A stretch of DNA of 60,491 nt. Source: Comamonadaceae bacterium. GTDB taxonomy: Bacteria; Pseudomonadota; Gammaproteobacteria; Burkholderiales; Burkholderiaceae_C. The translations under genes were made by a program, and so were the position numbers. The DNA lies in contig CANCLK010000009.1 in the NCBI GenBank assembly GCA_947378785.1, positions 1 through 60,491 of the forward strand. Reading direction: 5' to 3'. The notes under the pieces were generated by a model. That model was not told the origin of the DNA and did not search any database. It saw nothing but the letters and a program-made list of their open reading frames with translations. Positions 6,609 through 15,433 of the stretch are shown in pieces (positions within the stretch are counted from its first letter, which is position 1; every line of letters begins with the position of its first letter).

Positions 6609-6651
6609 ATTGAGTAGTTAAGTACTCAATAAAAGGTGGCACGACCTTTGC
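6609..6651 (+). promoter_or_regulatory. Sigma-54 promoter with upstream inverted repeat
   Basis: TGGCACG-N4-TTGC (6637-6651) matches the RpoN consensus at every defined position, with GG at 6638-6639 and GC at 6650-6651. Transcription would start at about 6663, and GAGG (6675-6678) precedes the ATG at 6690. Just upstream is an inverted repeat ATTGAGTA-N6-TACTCAAT (6609-6616 and 6623-6630), a candidate site for an activator or repressor, or the end of the flagellin transcript. The gene downstream is itself a sigma-54 activator, so autoregulation is plausible. Confidence 0.75.
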
Positions 6652-6689
6652 TCAACAGACACATATTCTGTTTTGAGGCAAAGAACGCA

Positions 6690-8192
6690 ATGAGTCATTC
6701 CTTGATCGCGCAACAAGCCCTGTGGTTGGACCCGTTCCAACCGCTGGCGGATGCCGTGCAGGCGCAACTGGCCGCAGGCGGGCTGACGGTTCATCCCGTC
6801 TCCACACTTGAAGAACTCCAGGCCAAGTTGGCTTCTGCCGACCTGCTGGTGGTTCGCCTCGGGGACACCATCGACTTGCTGCAGGAGTTGCAGGCACTGA
6901 CGGTGACACTTGGGTTTGAGTTGCCTATCGTTTGTCGTGTCGATCGTCGGCACTTGGAGTTGGTGGTTGCCGCGATGCGTCAAGGTGCGCTGCATGTATT
7001 GCCCGCAGATGATTGCTCTGTGGAAGCTTGGCAGACCGTGCTGGCGTTGCGTGAAGCGTCTCAGTCAACAGTACGACCGGTGCATAAGGTGACGCGACCG
7101 CCGCGCAGTGTGGTCTACGTGGACCCGGCCAGCCAGCATTTGTTTGCGCTGGCCCAGCGTGTGGCCATGGCCAATGTGACGGCCTTGATCGAAGGCCCTA
7201 CAGGTGCCGGTAAAGAAGTCTTGGCGCGTGTGCTGCATGAGTCTTCAGCGCGTGCGCGGGGTCCGTTTGTGGCGCTCAACTGCGCGGCATTGCCCGAGCA
7301 CCTGATAGAAGACATGCTGTTTGGCCATGAGAAGGGCGCTTTCACCGGGGCCCATAAAGAACATCACGGCATGTTTGAGCAGGCCCAAGGCGGTACGCTT
7401 TTTCTGGACGAGATTGGCGAGATGCCGATTCATCTGCAGGCCAAGTTGTTGCGCATTTTGCAAGAGCGGCAAGTGGTACGGCTTGGCGGCGATCGGCCGA
7501 TTGACCTTGATGTGCGACTGGTCGTTGCGACCAACAAAGATTTGCGCGTTGCCATTGCGGCGCGCGAGTTCCGTGAAGACCTGTACTTCCGCATCAGCAC
7601 TTTCAAGCTGCGCGTGCCGCCTCTGCGCGAACGCCCGGGCGATATTTTGCCGCTGGTGGCGCGCTTGCTGGCCCGTCACGCCAACAACAACCGTGGCTTG
7701 AGCATCAACACGCAGGCCCAAGCCTGCCTCCAAGCCTATGCCTGGCCAGGCAATGTGCGCGAACTTGAAAACGTGGTGCTGCGTGCCTTGGTGCTGTGCA
7801 CCGATGACGTGATCACCCCTGCGCACCTGATGTTTGACGATGCCTTGCCTTATTCCTCTCAGGTGCATCCGGTGGCATCTTCTTTGATGCCGGTGGTCCC
7901 CGCCGGGCCAGTGATGCAAAGTGCCGAAGTTTTTTACGCTGCACCGGTGCCTGAGTTTCTCAAGACCGACGCGTCTTGGAGTGCGGAAGCCATGCTGGCC
8001 ACGGCGCCTGCCGCAGACGGCGCCAGCTTGCAAGACGCCGTCAAGTCCAACGAACAACAGCTGATCATGGCCGCTATCCAGTCCACGTTCAGCCGCATGG
8101 AAGCTGCCCGCAAGTTGGGCATCAGCCCGCGCACGCTGCGCTACAAGCTGGCCAAGCTCAAGGGCCAAGCGCTCATGAGCACGGTCGACTGA
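6690..8192 (+). CDS. Sigma-54-dependent flagellar transcription activator (FleQ/FlgR-like)
   Basis: This 500-residue protein is a bacterial enhancer-binding protein that remodels RNA polymerase-sigma-54 using ATP. Its N-terminal ~140 residues resemble a degenerate receiver domain in which I cannot place the usual phosphoacceptor Asp. The AAA+ domain follows, with Walker A GPTGAGKE (169-176), the sigma-54 contact loop GAFTGA (216-221) and Walker B GGTLFLDEIG (from 234). A Fis-type helix-turn-helix ends the protein (about 452-494, EAARKLGISPRTLRYKL). I chose ATG 6690; a longer frame from GTG 6636 would run through the -24/-12 promoter. Context (between fliC and fliE) points to control of flagellar genes. 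FleQ, FleR or FlgR equivalence cannot be decided here. Confidence 0.9.
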   Translation: MSHSLIAQQALWLDPFQPLADAVQAQLAAGGLTVHPVSTLEELQAKLASADLLVVRLGDTIDLLQELQALTVTLGFELPIVCRVDRRHLELVVAAMRQGALHVLPADDCSVEAWQTVLALREASQSTVRPVHKVTRPPRSVVYVDPASQHLFALAQRVAMANVTALIEGPTGAGKEVLARVLHESSARARGPFVALNCAALPEHLIEDMLFGHEKGAFTGAHKEHHGMFEQAQGGTLFLDEIGEMPIHLQAKLLRILQERQVVRLGGDRPIDLDVRLVVATNKDLRVAIAAREFREDLYFRISTFKLRVPPLRERPGDILPLVARLLARHANNNRGLSINTQAQACLQAYAWPGNVRELENVVLRALVLCTDDVITPAHLMFDDALPYSSQVHPVASSLMPVVPAGPVMQSAEVFYAAPVPEFLKTDASWSAEAMLATAPAADGASLQDAVKSNEQQLIMAAIQSTFSRMEAARKLGISPRTLRYKLAKLKGQALMSTVD

Positions 8193-8219
8193 CCCCATAG
8201 ACAAAGCAAGGGACACCCA

Positions 8220-8555
8220 ATGATCGAAAAAGCCACTTCCAGCGCCAACATTCAGTCGATGTTGCAAACACTGCGTACCCACCAGAGCCAAGCCGCCGGC
8301 GGCATTCAGGGCCTGAGCACTGACGCCCCTGAAAAGACCGGATTTTCTGACGCTGTTAGGCAGATGTTCAACCAGGTCAATGCGACGCAGCAAAACTCGC
8401 GCGCCATGACCGAGGCTTATGAGCGTGGGGAAGACATCCCTCTGACCGACGTTGTGCTGGGCATGCAGAAGTCATCGCTGTCCTTTGAGGCCACCTTGCA
8501 GGTGCGCAACAAGGTGCTCAAGGCGTATGAAGACATCATGAACATGCCGGTTTAA
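8220..8555 (+). CDS. fliE: Flagellar hook-basal body junction protein FliE
   Basis: FliE joins the MS ring to the proximal rod. The 111-residue length and the C-terminal half fit the family: FSDAVRQMFNQVNATQQNSR, then GEDIPLTDVVLGMQKSSLSF and QVRNKVLKAYEDIMNMPV at the very end. It starts 27 bases after the activator stop with AAGGGA as ribosome site, so it probably belongs to the same transcript. It is followed at a distance of 23 bases by fliF, the standard fliEFGHIJ order. Confidence 0.95.
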   Translation: MIEKATSSANIQSMLQTLRTHQSQAAGGIQGLSTDAPEKTGFSDAVRQMFNQVNATQQNSRAMTEAYERGEDIPLTDVVLGMQKSSLSFEATLQVRNKVLKAYEDIMNMPV

Positions 8556-8578
8556 GACCTGCCTGAAAGACACTGACC

Positions 8579-10468
8579 ATGGCCACCAGCTCAACTACTC
8601 TGTCACCCAACGCCTTTGGCGCGGGCGCAGCTACAGGCGCGATGCCAGCACTTGCCAGCGGCGGTAGCTTGCGCGCCAACCCGTCGGATGGCTTCAGCAG
8701 CAATTTAAACAGCAACGGCAACGCAGGTGGCGGCGCGATGGTGACCACCGGTTCGGGCCCCTTCGCCCTCGTCAAACAGACGATGGACCAGCCGATGATG
8801 AAAAAGGCGTTGCCTTTCATGCTGCTGGCCATCATGTTGTTGCTCTTTGTGGCGGTGTACACGGCCGTGAATGCGCCGACTTACAGACCGATCGTGGCGG
8901 GCATGACCGACGGCGACCAACAACTTGCTTTTGACGCGCTGAAAACAGCCGCCTTCAATCCGATTCTGGACACCACCAACGGACAGATCACGGTGCCGTC
9001 GAAGCGTTACCACGAAGCGCGTATTTTTCTGGCCTCCAAAGGCTTGCCAAAAACCGGCCAAAGCGGCCTGGATTCTTTGAAGGACCAGTCGTCGATGACG
9101 ACCAGCCAGTTCATGGAACAGGTGCGCTACACCGCAGCGATTGAGCAAGAACTGGTGCGCAGTATTTTGCAGATAGATTCGATTGCATCGGCACGGGTTC
9201 ACCTAGCCTTGGCCAAGCAGTCGGCCTTTGTACGCGACCGCACGCCACCCAAAGCGTCTGTCGTGGTGACGCCACAACCTGGCAGGATGATGACGCCCTC
9301 ACAGGTGCAGGCGGTGGTGCATTTGGTGGCCTCCAGCGTGCCGCTGCTGACCCCCGACAACGTGGCGGTGGTGGACAACTTGGGCAAGCTCATCACCGAT
9401 TCGGCGACCGACTCAGCGCTCGGGCTGACGGCCGCACAAACCCAACACAAGCAAAAAATGGAGGAGGTTTACCGCCAGCGCGTGAACCAGATCCTGATGC
9501 CGATTGCCGGCGAAGCCAATGTCCGCTCGCAGGTGAACCTGTCGCTTGACTTCAGCCAGACAGAGGTCACCACAGAAGATTTTGACACCCGCGACAAAGG
9601 ACCGAAGACCCGCTCTGAAGTGCTGAGCGAAGACCGGAATTCGAGCAAAGACGCTTCCGGCATTCCGGGTGCTTTGTCCAACACACCGCCGGCCGCACCG
9701 GCCGCAGCACCCAATGCTGCCGCTGCAGCAGCGACACCGGCAGGGACCGAAGACAAGAGCATGCTGACGAACCGCAGCACCCGCAACTATGAGTTGGACC
9801 GTTCGGTGCGCCATGTCAAAAGCGCCACCGGTACGGTGGAGCGCCTGAGCGTGGCGGTGGTGATCAATGAACGCCTGCCAACGCCACAGCCGAAGAATGA
9901 CAAGGGCGAAACGCCTGAAGCCAAAGCCAACCCGTTCACGCCTGAAGAGATGGAACGCATGCAAAGCTTGGTGCGCAGTGTGGTCGGCTTCAACCAGGCC
10001 CGCGGTGACGTGGTGACGGTGATCCCGGCGCGCTTTGAAGCCGAGCCCGTGTTTGACATCAGCGTGGTTTGGTACAAGGACGAAGTCCTCATGAACCAGA
10101 TCAAGAGCGGCGTGATCGGTCTGGTGTTTGTGTTGTTCCTGATGATGGTGGTGCGCCCGGCTGTCAAGCACTTGCTGGGTCGCGAGCAGGCTGCTGCAGA
10201 AGCGGCTGCCACGCTGCTGCTTGAGCAGGCGATGCCGATGCCCGATGGCGAGTTGAGCGCTGCTGACATGAATGCCATCCAGTTGGGTGAGGGCGAAACG
10301 CTGGAGCAACTCAAAGCCAAGCTGAAGCCGAAGAAATCGAATATCTCGCTGGAGATGCTTGACACTGCCAACTCTTACGACGACAAGGTGGCCTTGGTCC
10401 GCATGATCGTGGCCGAAGACTCCGCTCGTGTGGCCAGCGTGCTGAAAAACATGATCAAGGCCGGCTGA
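8579..10468 (+). CDS. fliF: Flagellar MS-ring protein FliF
   Basis: FliF forms the inner-membrane MS ring, the base on which the motor and export gate assemble. The 629-residue protein has a Gly/Ala/Ser-rich N-terminal extension of about 70 residues, a first membrane helix at about 77-97 (PFMLLAIMLLLFVAVYTAV), the periplasmic YscJ/FliF ring-building domains, a low-complexity Ala/Pro stretch near 360-385, and a second membrane helix at about 511-529 (GLVFVLFLMMVVRPAV). The cytoplasmic C-terminal tail (to 629) is the part that binds FliG. The start is ATG 8579 with a weak ribosome site (GAAAGA). Confidence 0.95.
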   Translation: MATSSTTLSPNAFGAGAATGAMPALASGGSLRANPSDGFSSNLNSNGNAGGGAMVTTGSGPFALVKQTMDQPMMKKALPFMLLAIMLLLFVAVYTAVNAPTYRPIVAGMTDGDQQLAFDALKTAAFNPILDTTNGQITVPSKRYHEARIFLASKGLPKTGQSGLDSLKDQSSMTTSQFMEQVRYTAAIEQELVRSILQIDSIASARVHLALAKQSAFVRDRTPPKASVVVTPQPGRMMTPSQVQAVVHLVASSVPLLTPDNVAVVDNLGKLITDSATDSALGLTAAQTQHKQKMEEVYRQRVNQILMPIAGEANVRSQVNLSLDFSQTEVTTEDFDTRDKGPKTRSEVLSEDRNSSKDASGIPGALSNTPPAAPAAAPNAAAAAATPAGTEDKSMLTNRSTRNYELDRSVRHVKSATGTVERLSVAVVINERLPTPQPKNDKGETPEAKANPFTPEEMERMQSLVRSVVGFNQARGDVVTVIPARFEAEPVFDISVVWYKDEVLMNQIKSGVIGLVFVLFLMMVVRPAVKHLLGREQAAAEAAATLLLEQAMPMPDGELSAADMNAIQLGEGETLEQLKAKLKPKKSNISLEMLDTANSYDDKVALVRMIVAEDSARVASVLKNMIKAG

Positions 10469-10486
10469 GGCTGACAGGAGAACGCT

Positions 10487-11548
10487 ATGGCTGAAAAGGA
10501 AGAAATAGTCCTCACAGACGCCGAGATCGCGGCAAACGAAGCACTGGAGCGCGAGCTCGGCGAGATGACCGGCGTGCAACGTGCGGCGGTGTTGATGCTG
10601 CTGCTCGGTGAACAACAGGCGGCGGAGATCATCCGGTTTTTGAATCCCAAGGAAGTCCAAGCTTTGGGGGGCGCGATGGTGTCGGTTTCCGACCTCTCGC
10701 AAGAGGCCGTCAACGCGGTCCTCGACGAATTTGTAGCCACCATTAAAAAGCAGACCAATCTGGGTCTGGGCACGACCGACTATGTCGAGAAAGTGTTCAA
10801 GCGAGCGCTGGGCGACGACAAGGCCGCCTCCGTGCTGGGCCGCATCATGCCGGGCCAGGGTAGCAAAGGCTTGGAGATTTTGAGCTGGATGGATGCGCGG
10901 TCGATTGCCGAGATGATCCGGGGTGAACACCCTCAGGTCACGGCCATTATTTTGTCGGTGCTGGAACATTCGGTGGCAGCCGACGTGCTGAACTTCTTGC
11001 CATCTGAATCCCGCCCTGAAATCATCCAACGCGTGGCCAACCTCGAGACGGTGCAACCTTCAGCGATGGAGGAGCTTGAGTCGATCATGAAAAAGCAGTT
11101 CTCCAACAATTCGTCGGCCAAGTCGTCGAGCTTTGGTGGCTTGAAGGCTGCAGCCAAGATCATGAACTTCACCAAGACCGAACTCGAAGCCTCGGTCATG
11201 GGCGGACTCTCGGAGCTCGACCCCGAGCTGATGCAGAAGATCCAAGACAACATGTTCACCTTCGAAAATTTGATCGGCGTCGACAACCGGGGTATTCAAG
11301 TGCTGATGCGCAATGTCGAGCCCGACCTGTTGATGATCGGCCTGAAAGGCGCGAGCGATTTGGTCAAAGACAAATTCTTTGGCAACATGTCCGAACGTGC
11401 GCGCGGTATGTTCCGCGACGACATGGAGGCCAAGGGGCCGTTGCGCATCGCTGACGTCGAAGACGCACAGAAAAACATCATGCGCATTGCCCGCAAACTG
11501 TCTGATGCGGGTGACCTGGTGCTAGGCGGAGGCGATGACTTTGTCTGA
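10487..11548 (+). CDS. fliG: Flagellar motor switch protein FliG
   Basis: FliG is the rotor protein that couples ion flow through the stator to rotation. At 353 residues it is slightly longer than usual (about 330-340), because of an acidic N-terminal stretch and a Gly-rich end (VLGGGDDFV). Family segments are LTGVQRAAVLMLLLGEQQAA-like residues near 25-45, the middle-domain GEHPQVTAIILSVLEHSVAAD, and the C-terminal torque helix region around MFTFENLIGVDNRGIQVLMR. It follows fliF by 18 bases with GGAG before ATG, and its last 14 bases overlap fliH. Confidence 0.95.
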   Translation: MAEKEEIVLTDAEIAANEALERELGEMTGVQRAAVLMLLLGEQQAAEIIRFLNPKEVQALGGAMVSVSDLSQEAVNAVLDEFVATIKKQTNLGLGTTDYVEKVFKRALGDDKAASVLGRIMPGQGSKGLEILSWMDARSIAEMIRGEHPQVTAIILSVLEHSVAADVLNFLPSESRPEIIQRVANLETVQPSAMEELESIMKKQFSNNSSAKSSSFGGLKAAAKIMNFTKTELEASVMGGLSELDPELMQKIQDNMFTFENLIGVDNRGIQVLMRNVEPDLLMIGLKGASDLVKDKFFGNMSERARGMFRDDMEAKGPLRIADVEDAQKNIMRIARKLSDAGDLVLGGGDDFV

Positions 11549-12785
11549 TCGCCCCGGCTTGGGTGCACCCGCCCAGCGCACCGCGCGCGTCTGGCAGCCG
11601 CTGGACCTGCTGCATCCGTCCGCCGGTCACGGCGGTTTTGTGCGTAAAGCTTGGTCAGACCGTCCACTCCAGTCGTTCGACGTGCAGGTCGTCAAGACCT
11701 GGTCGCCCCCCGGGGAAGACGATGCTGAAGGCGCAGAAGACCCGAATTTAGCCGATGCAGCGTTGACGGATGATGCCGCAGTGACTGAGATTGATGCGGC
11801 CGCTGCCACGTTGGCGCTCACCGAAGAAGCACTCGAAAATGTCCGTCAAACCGCCTACGCAGAGGGCTTGGCTGAAGGCCGGCAGCAAGTGCGCGACGAA
11901 TGGAACGCTGATCAACAGCTGAAGCAATCGACGAGTCAAAACATCTTGCAGGATCTTGAGACCAGCGTGCGCCGGCTCATCAACACGCCGGAAGAGTTGT
12001 ACGAGCCCATGAAGCGGCTGGCCTTGCACTTGGCCGAGCAACTGGTACTGGCTGAATTGACACTGTCGCCGCAGGCCATTGAGCGCTTGGTACGCCGCTG
12101 TGTTGACGAGCTTGCCCCACAGCGCTTGGCCCCCATCACCGTTGAACTGAACCCCGCCGATCTGGCTGTGATGCAACCGCATGGTGCTGAACAGCGCAGC
12201 GCAACCGCTGCTGAAGGCGACAAAACCAAACCCGCCAAGCCCGACTGGCCTTGGCATTTACAAGCCAATGACGCGTTGATGCCCGGCAGCGTTCGCGCCA
12301 GCGCCAGCGACGCCGTGGTGAGCGATTTGATTGAGCATCGGCTCGAGGCACTCGCCCGTGCCATGCTGCTGGACACGGGCCGAAGCAGCGCGCAATCGGC
12401 TTTTCAGCCATCGCGGCTGTCGGCCCGCATGGCCAGCGAAGAGGTGGTGGATGCGCAGCCGCGCATGGCGACAGCGCCAATGCCAATGGCGTCAATGGCG
12501 CCAACGGCACCGACACCCGAACCGCACCATGCCTTCAATGCGGAACCGGCGTCAGGGGCGGAAGATGAATTTTCTGAGCCGTTCACTTGGAATGCGCCTG
12601 TAGACAACAGCCACGACGTTCAAGCGAATAGAGACCTAGACGAGCCGGAAAATTTTGCGCCGCAGGGCCTCAAAGACATGAGTCTGGATGCCTTGGATTT
12701 GCCGGATCTGAATTTAGAACAACTCGATCCGTTGGATGATCAGTCGGCCACGCCGCCTGCAACACCCAACCCCCGCGATGCCTGA
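11535..12785 (+). CDS. fliH: Flagellar export ATPase regulator FliH, extended C-terminus
   Basis: FliH is the peripheral stalk-like partner of the export ATPase FliI. The family region covers about residues 95-285: the AYAEGLAEGRQQVRDEW Gly-x3-Gly-type helix, then the globular part with LALHLAEQLVLAELTLSPQA and VVSDLIEHRLEALARAML. After it there is a tail of about 130 residues rich in Ala, Pro, Met and acidic residues, making the protein 416 residues, against about 230-300 in most relatives I recall. The ATG at 11535 overlaps fliG by 14 bases, and the end overlaps fliI by 8. The reading frame is open throughout, with no sign of frameshift. Confidence 0.88.
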   Translation: MTLSDRPGLGAPAQRTARVWQPLDLLHPSAGHGGFVRKAWSDRPLQSFDVQVVKTWSPPGEDDAEGAEDPNLADAALTDDAAVTEIDAAAATLALTEEALENVRQTAYAEGLAEGRQQVRDEWNADQQLKQSTSQNILQDLETSVRRLINTPEELYEPMKRLALHLAEQLVLAELTLSPQAIERLVRRCVDELAPQRLAPITVELNPADLAVMQPHGAEQRSATAAEGDKTKPAKPDWPWHLQANDALMPGSVRASASDAVVSDLIEHRLEALARAMLLDTGRSSAQSAFQPSRLSARMASEEVVDAQPRMATAPMPMASMAPTAPTPEPHHAFNAEPASGAEDEFSEPFTWNAPVDNSHDVQANRDLDEPENFAPQGLKDMSLDALDLPDLNLEQLDPLDDQSATPPATPNPRDA

Positions 12786-14100
12786 TTTTGTCCAAGAAGT
12801 CGAGCGCAGCTTGGCCCACGTTCGTGGCCCACGGCCCGAACGTGCAGGCACGCTGGTGCGACTGGTGGGCCTGCGGCTAGAAGCGCGCGGCATCATGGCA
12901 CCGATTGGCACGTGTTGCGAAGTGCTCGGCCAATCGGGTCAGCGCATTGAGGCTGAGATCGTCGGCTTCAGTGACAAAACCCTGTTCTTAATGCCCTTCA
13001 CCGAGCCTGTTGGCATTGGTCCGGGCGCCTTGGTTCGCGTGTTGCCAGACACCGGCAACGCCTCCCTCGGTCCTGAGTTACTGGGCCGGGTGATTGACGG
13101 ACGCGGTGAGCCGCTAGACGGTAAACCTAAGCCGCAAGGGCAAACCCGCCTGAGCTTGCACGGCCTGCCGATCAACCCGATGGAGCGCGGCCCGATTGAC
13201 CGCGTGCTGGATGTTGGCGTCAAAGCCATCAACGGTCTGCTGACGATTGGGCGCGGCCAGCGCATCGGTTTGATTGCCGGTTCTGGTGTCGGTAAAAGCG
13301 TGCTGCTCGGCATGTTGACCCGCTTCACCAAGGCCGATGTGGTGGTGATTGGCTTGGTCGGAGAACGCGGCCGCGAAGTGCAGGCTTTCATCCGCGAATC
13401 GCTGGGCGAAGAGGGCTTGGCTAAATCTGTCGTGGTGGCTGCGCCGGCCAATGTGTCGCCGGTGTTGCGCCTCAAAGCCGCGCACATGACGCACTTGATC
13501 GCCGAGGATTTTCGCGACCAGGGAAAAGATGTTTTGATGCTGGTCGACAGCCTGACGCGGGTGGCCCACGCGCAGCGCGAAATCGGCTTGGCGATTGGCG
13601 AGCCGCCCACGGCCAAGGGCTATCCGCCATCGGTTTTTGCACTGCTGCCAAACCTGATTGAGCGTGCGGGTGTGGGCCGTCATGGGCACGGTTCCATCAC
13701 CGCGATTTACACCGTGTTGGCTGAAGGAGATGACGCCAACGACCCGATTGTTGACATCGCTCGGGCCTCTTTAGACGGCCAGGTGATGCTGTCGCGCAAG
13801 CTCGCCGATGCCGCCCATTACCCGGCCATTGACCTGACCGGCTCGATCTCGCGTTTGGCGCAAACCCTGCTCGACCCCCAAGACATGAAGCTGGCCAACC
13901 GTTTTCGGCGGCTCTGGTCGCTGTACCAACAAAACGTCGATTTGATTCAGGTCGGCGCCTACGAAACAGGTTCGAACCCGGAGGTGGATGAAGCGATTCT
14001 TCTGCGGCCGGCGATGGAATCTTTCTTGAGGCAAGACATGCACATCGGCGAACTTGAAACCGAAACACGTGACCACCTGCGCCGGCTGATGCAGGTCTGA
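12778..14100 (+). CDS. fliI: Flagellum-specific export ATPase FliI
   Basis: FliI hydrolyses ATP to energise export of rod, hook and filament proteins. The 440-residue protein shows the F1-beta-like core: Walker A GSGVGKS (about 168-174), VVIGLVGERGREVQAFI, the Walker B region DVLMLVDSLTRVAHAQREI, and the GEPPTAKGYPPSVFALLP loop. I start it at ATG 12778 (MPDFVQEVERSLAHVR), inside the end of fliH with an 8-base overlap. A longer frame from 12736 would overlap fliH by 50 bases and adds an unconserved stretch. Length and order are standard. Confidence 0.95.
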   Translation: MPDFVQEVERSLAHVRGPRPERAGTLVRLVGLRLEARGIMAPIGTCCEVLGQSGQRIEAEIVGFSDKTLFLMPFTEPVGIGPGALVRVLPDTGNASLGPELLGRVIDGRGEPLDGKPKPQGQTRLSLHGLPINPMERGPIDRVLDVGVKAINGLLTIGRGQRIGLIAGSGVGKSVLLGMLTRFTKADVVVIGLVGERGREVQAFIRESLGEEGLAKSVVVAAPANVSPVLRLKAAHMTHLIAEDFRDQGKDVLMLVDSLTRVAHAQREIGLAIGEPPTAKGYPPSVFALLPNLIERAGVGRHGHGSITAIYTVLAEGDDANDPIVDIARASLDGQVMLSRKLADAAHYPAIDLTGSISRLAQTLLDPQDMKLANRFRRLWSLYQQNVDLIQVGAYETGSNPEVDEAILLRPAMESFLRQDMHIGELETETRDHLRRLMQV

Positions 14101-14143
14101 ATGATCTGTCACCGCGCCCTCCAACCATGATCGGAACCGCCCT

Positions 14144-14590
14144 ATGAATGCACCCAGAGCTTGTTGGTCTGTGCTGGCACAAAAGGCCCAAGAGCAGGTC
14201 ACCCTGATTCAGGGGCAACTGGCCGAGGGGCGCGTCCGTGCGATAGCCTTGCAAGCCAGCCGTGACCGTCTGCAAAAACTCTACAGCGACTACCTGAAGC
14301 CGCCAGAAGATGGCAGCGCCAGCCAGGGTATGCAAGAAACTTTGAACCAACGGCAGTTCAGCACGCAGTTGCTGACGCTGTTGCTGCGGGTGGACCAAGA
14401 CATGGCGCAACTCGCAGGTGCCATGGTGGAGTCGCGACGCGAACTCGCCAAGGCCGAACGCGAACGCCTGAAGATGCAGGCGCTGGTGGATCAAGACTTG
14501 CTGGCTTTTCGTGCCCACACACGCCACCGTGAACAGCGGCAAATGGATGACGTGGGTGTGATGCAGTTCAACCTCGAGGCCCGGGGGTGA
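14144..14590 (+). CDS. fliJ: Flagellar export protein FliJ
   Basis: FliJ is the small coiled-coil rotor of the export apparatus, a partner of FliI and FlhA. The 148-residue sequence is almost entirely helical with heptad-like runs (AQEQVTLIQGQLAEGR, then RRELAKAERERLKMQALVDQ), matching family size and composition. Sequence conservation in FliJ is low, so much of the call rests on its place after fliI. It starts at ATG 14144, 43 bases after fliI, and its stop overlaps the GTG of the following gene (GTGA, 14587-14590). Confidence 0.85.
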   Translation: MNAPRACWSVLAQKAQEQVTLIQGQLAEGRVRAIALQASRDRLQKLYSDYLKPPEDGSASQGMQETLNQRQFSTQLLTLLLRVDQDMAQLAGAMVESRRELAKAERERLKMQALVDQDLLAFRAHTRHREQRQMDDVGVMQFNLEARG

Positions 14591-15426
14591 ACCCTTCGGG
14601 CGGTTTGCGCTGGCACTGGCGCGCTTGGCGCTCTGCGGCGTTATGGTCGCCCACCAGCGCGCACATTACCGCTTGGTTGGGGAGCGTGCAGCCAAGGTCG
14701 AAAAGATTACTCTTGCTGGGGCCCAGTGCCGGTTGGATGCTGCCAACGGCGTGGCTGCTGCGTTTTGAGAGCATTGATGCGATGGACCTTGACCCGTTTG
14801 CGGGCTGGCTATTTGGTTGGCGACACGGCGCTGCGCTGAAGGCGGCAGGCATCCGCTGGCACTACCAGACCGGGGACGCGTTGGCCGAATTACCGCGCCT
14901 GTTAACTGCCCATCCTCGGGCCTGCGTGCTGCTTGACAACCTGCTTGGGCAACTGCGGTTTCATACGCCTGCGTGGCAGGATCCGATGGTTTACACCAGT
15001 CAAAAGCTGGCCGAAATCAAACGTACATTGCACGGGCGCGAGTGGGGCAGCTTGCACGATTTGTTGTCTGGGCCTGCGCAAGGTCTGTCACTGGGTCAGG
15101 CGTTTCCGTCGGCACGCCGCTCAGTCGCACGTCAAGATGCCGAGCGTCAGGCAGACATCGCTTGGTTGGCCGCCGCCAAGCCGCAAGGGGAATGGCTGGA
15201 TCATCTGACGGATCAGGTGTTTACCGATGGGACGCTGGTGCAAGACATCGCCTGGGCTTTCAGCCCGGATTACTGGCACTGGCTGCAAGCGGGTTGGGTG
15301 CAGCCTTTGGTTGTGTCCGCAGAGTCGACACCCGATACGGGGCAGGGTGGTCTCGGCTGGGATCAATTGCTACTGCTTAAAAATTCGATCGCCTTTAACT
15401 CAAGTTTTGACACCTCGTTCCGATAA
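14587..15426 (+). CDS. Unknown protein translationally coupled to fliJ
   Basis: I do not recognise this 279-residue protein. A stretch near residues 38-75 (RSKRLLLLGPSAGWMLP, then FESIDAMDLDPFAGWLF) reads like a Rossmann-type strand, glycine loop and acidic second strand. A later segment, HPRACVLLDNLLGQLRFHT, recalls the central strand of SAM-dependent methyltransferase folds. It is tryptophan-rich and lacks a signal peptide or clear membrane helix. The GTG start shares GTGA with the fliJ stop, so it is probably translated with the flagellar operon. It occupies the position where fliK is usually found but shows none of the features of FliK. A methyltransferase role is a guess from fold pattern only. 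Confidence 0.6.
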   Translation: MNPSGGLRWHWRAWRSAALWSPTSAHITAWLGSVQPRSKRLLLLGPSAGWMLPTAWLLRFESIDAMDLDPFAGWLFGWRHGAALKAAGIRWHYQTGDALAELPRLLTAHPRACVLLDNLLGQLRFHTPAWQDPMVYTSQKLAEIKRTLHGREWGSLHDLLSGPAQGLSLGQAFPSARRSVARQDAERQADIAWLAAAKPQGEWLDHLTDQVFTDGTLVQDIAWAFSPDYWHWLQAGWVQPLVVSAESTPDTGQGGLGWDQLLLLKNSIAFNSSFDTSFR

Positions 15427-15433
15427 CCGATTT

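Noticed and set aside
6636-6689. Upstream GTG start for the sigma-54 activator
   Set aside because: It would translate the -24/-12 promoter itself, and the added residues do not look like the family; ATG 6690 has GAGG before it.
7245-8393. 382-codon open frame on the minus strand opposite the sigma-54 activator
   Set aside because: Antisense shadow; composition is typical of a complement reading, and the plus-strand gene has clear AAA+ motifs.
9413-11056. 547-codon open frame on the minus strand across fliF and fliG
   Set aside because: His/Arg/Gln-rich antisense shadow of two certain genes in GC-rich DNA; no domain or ribosome site.
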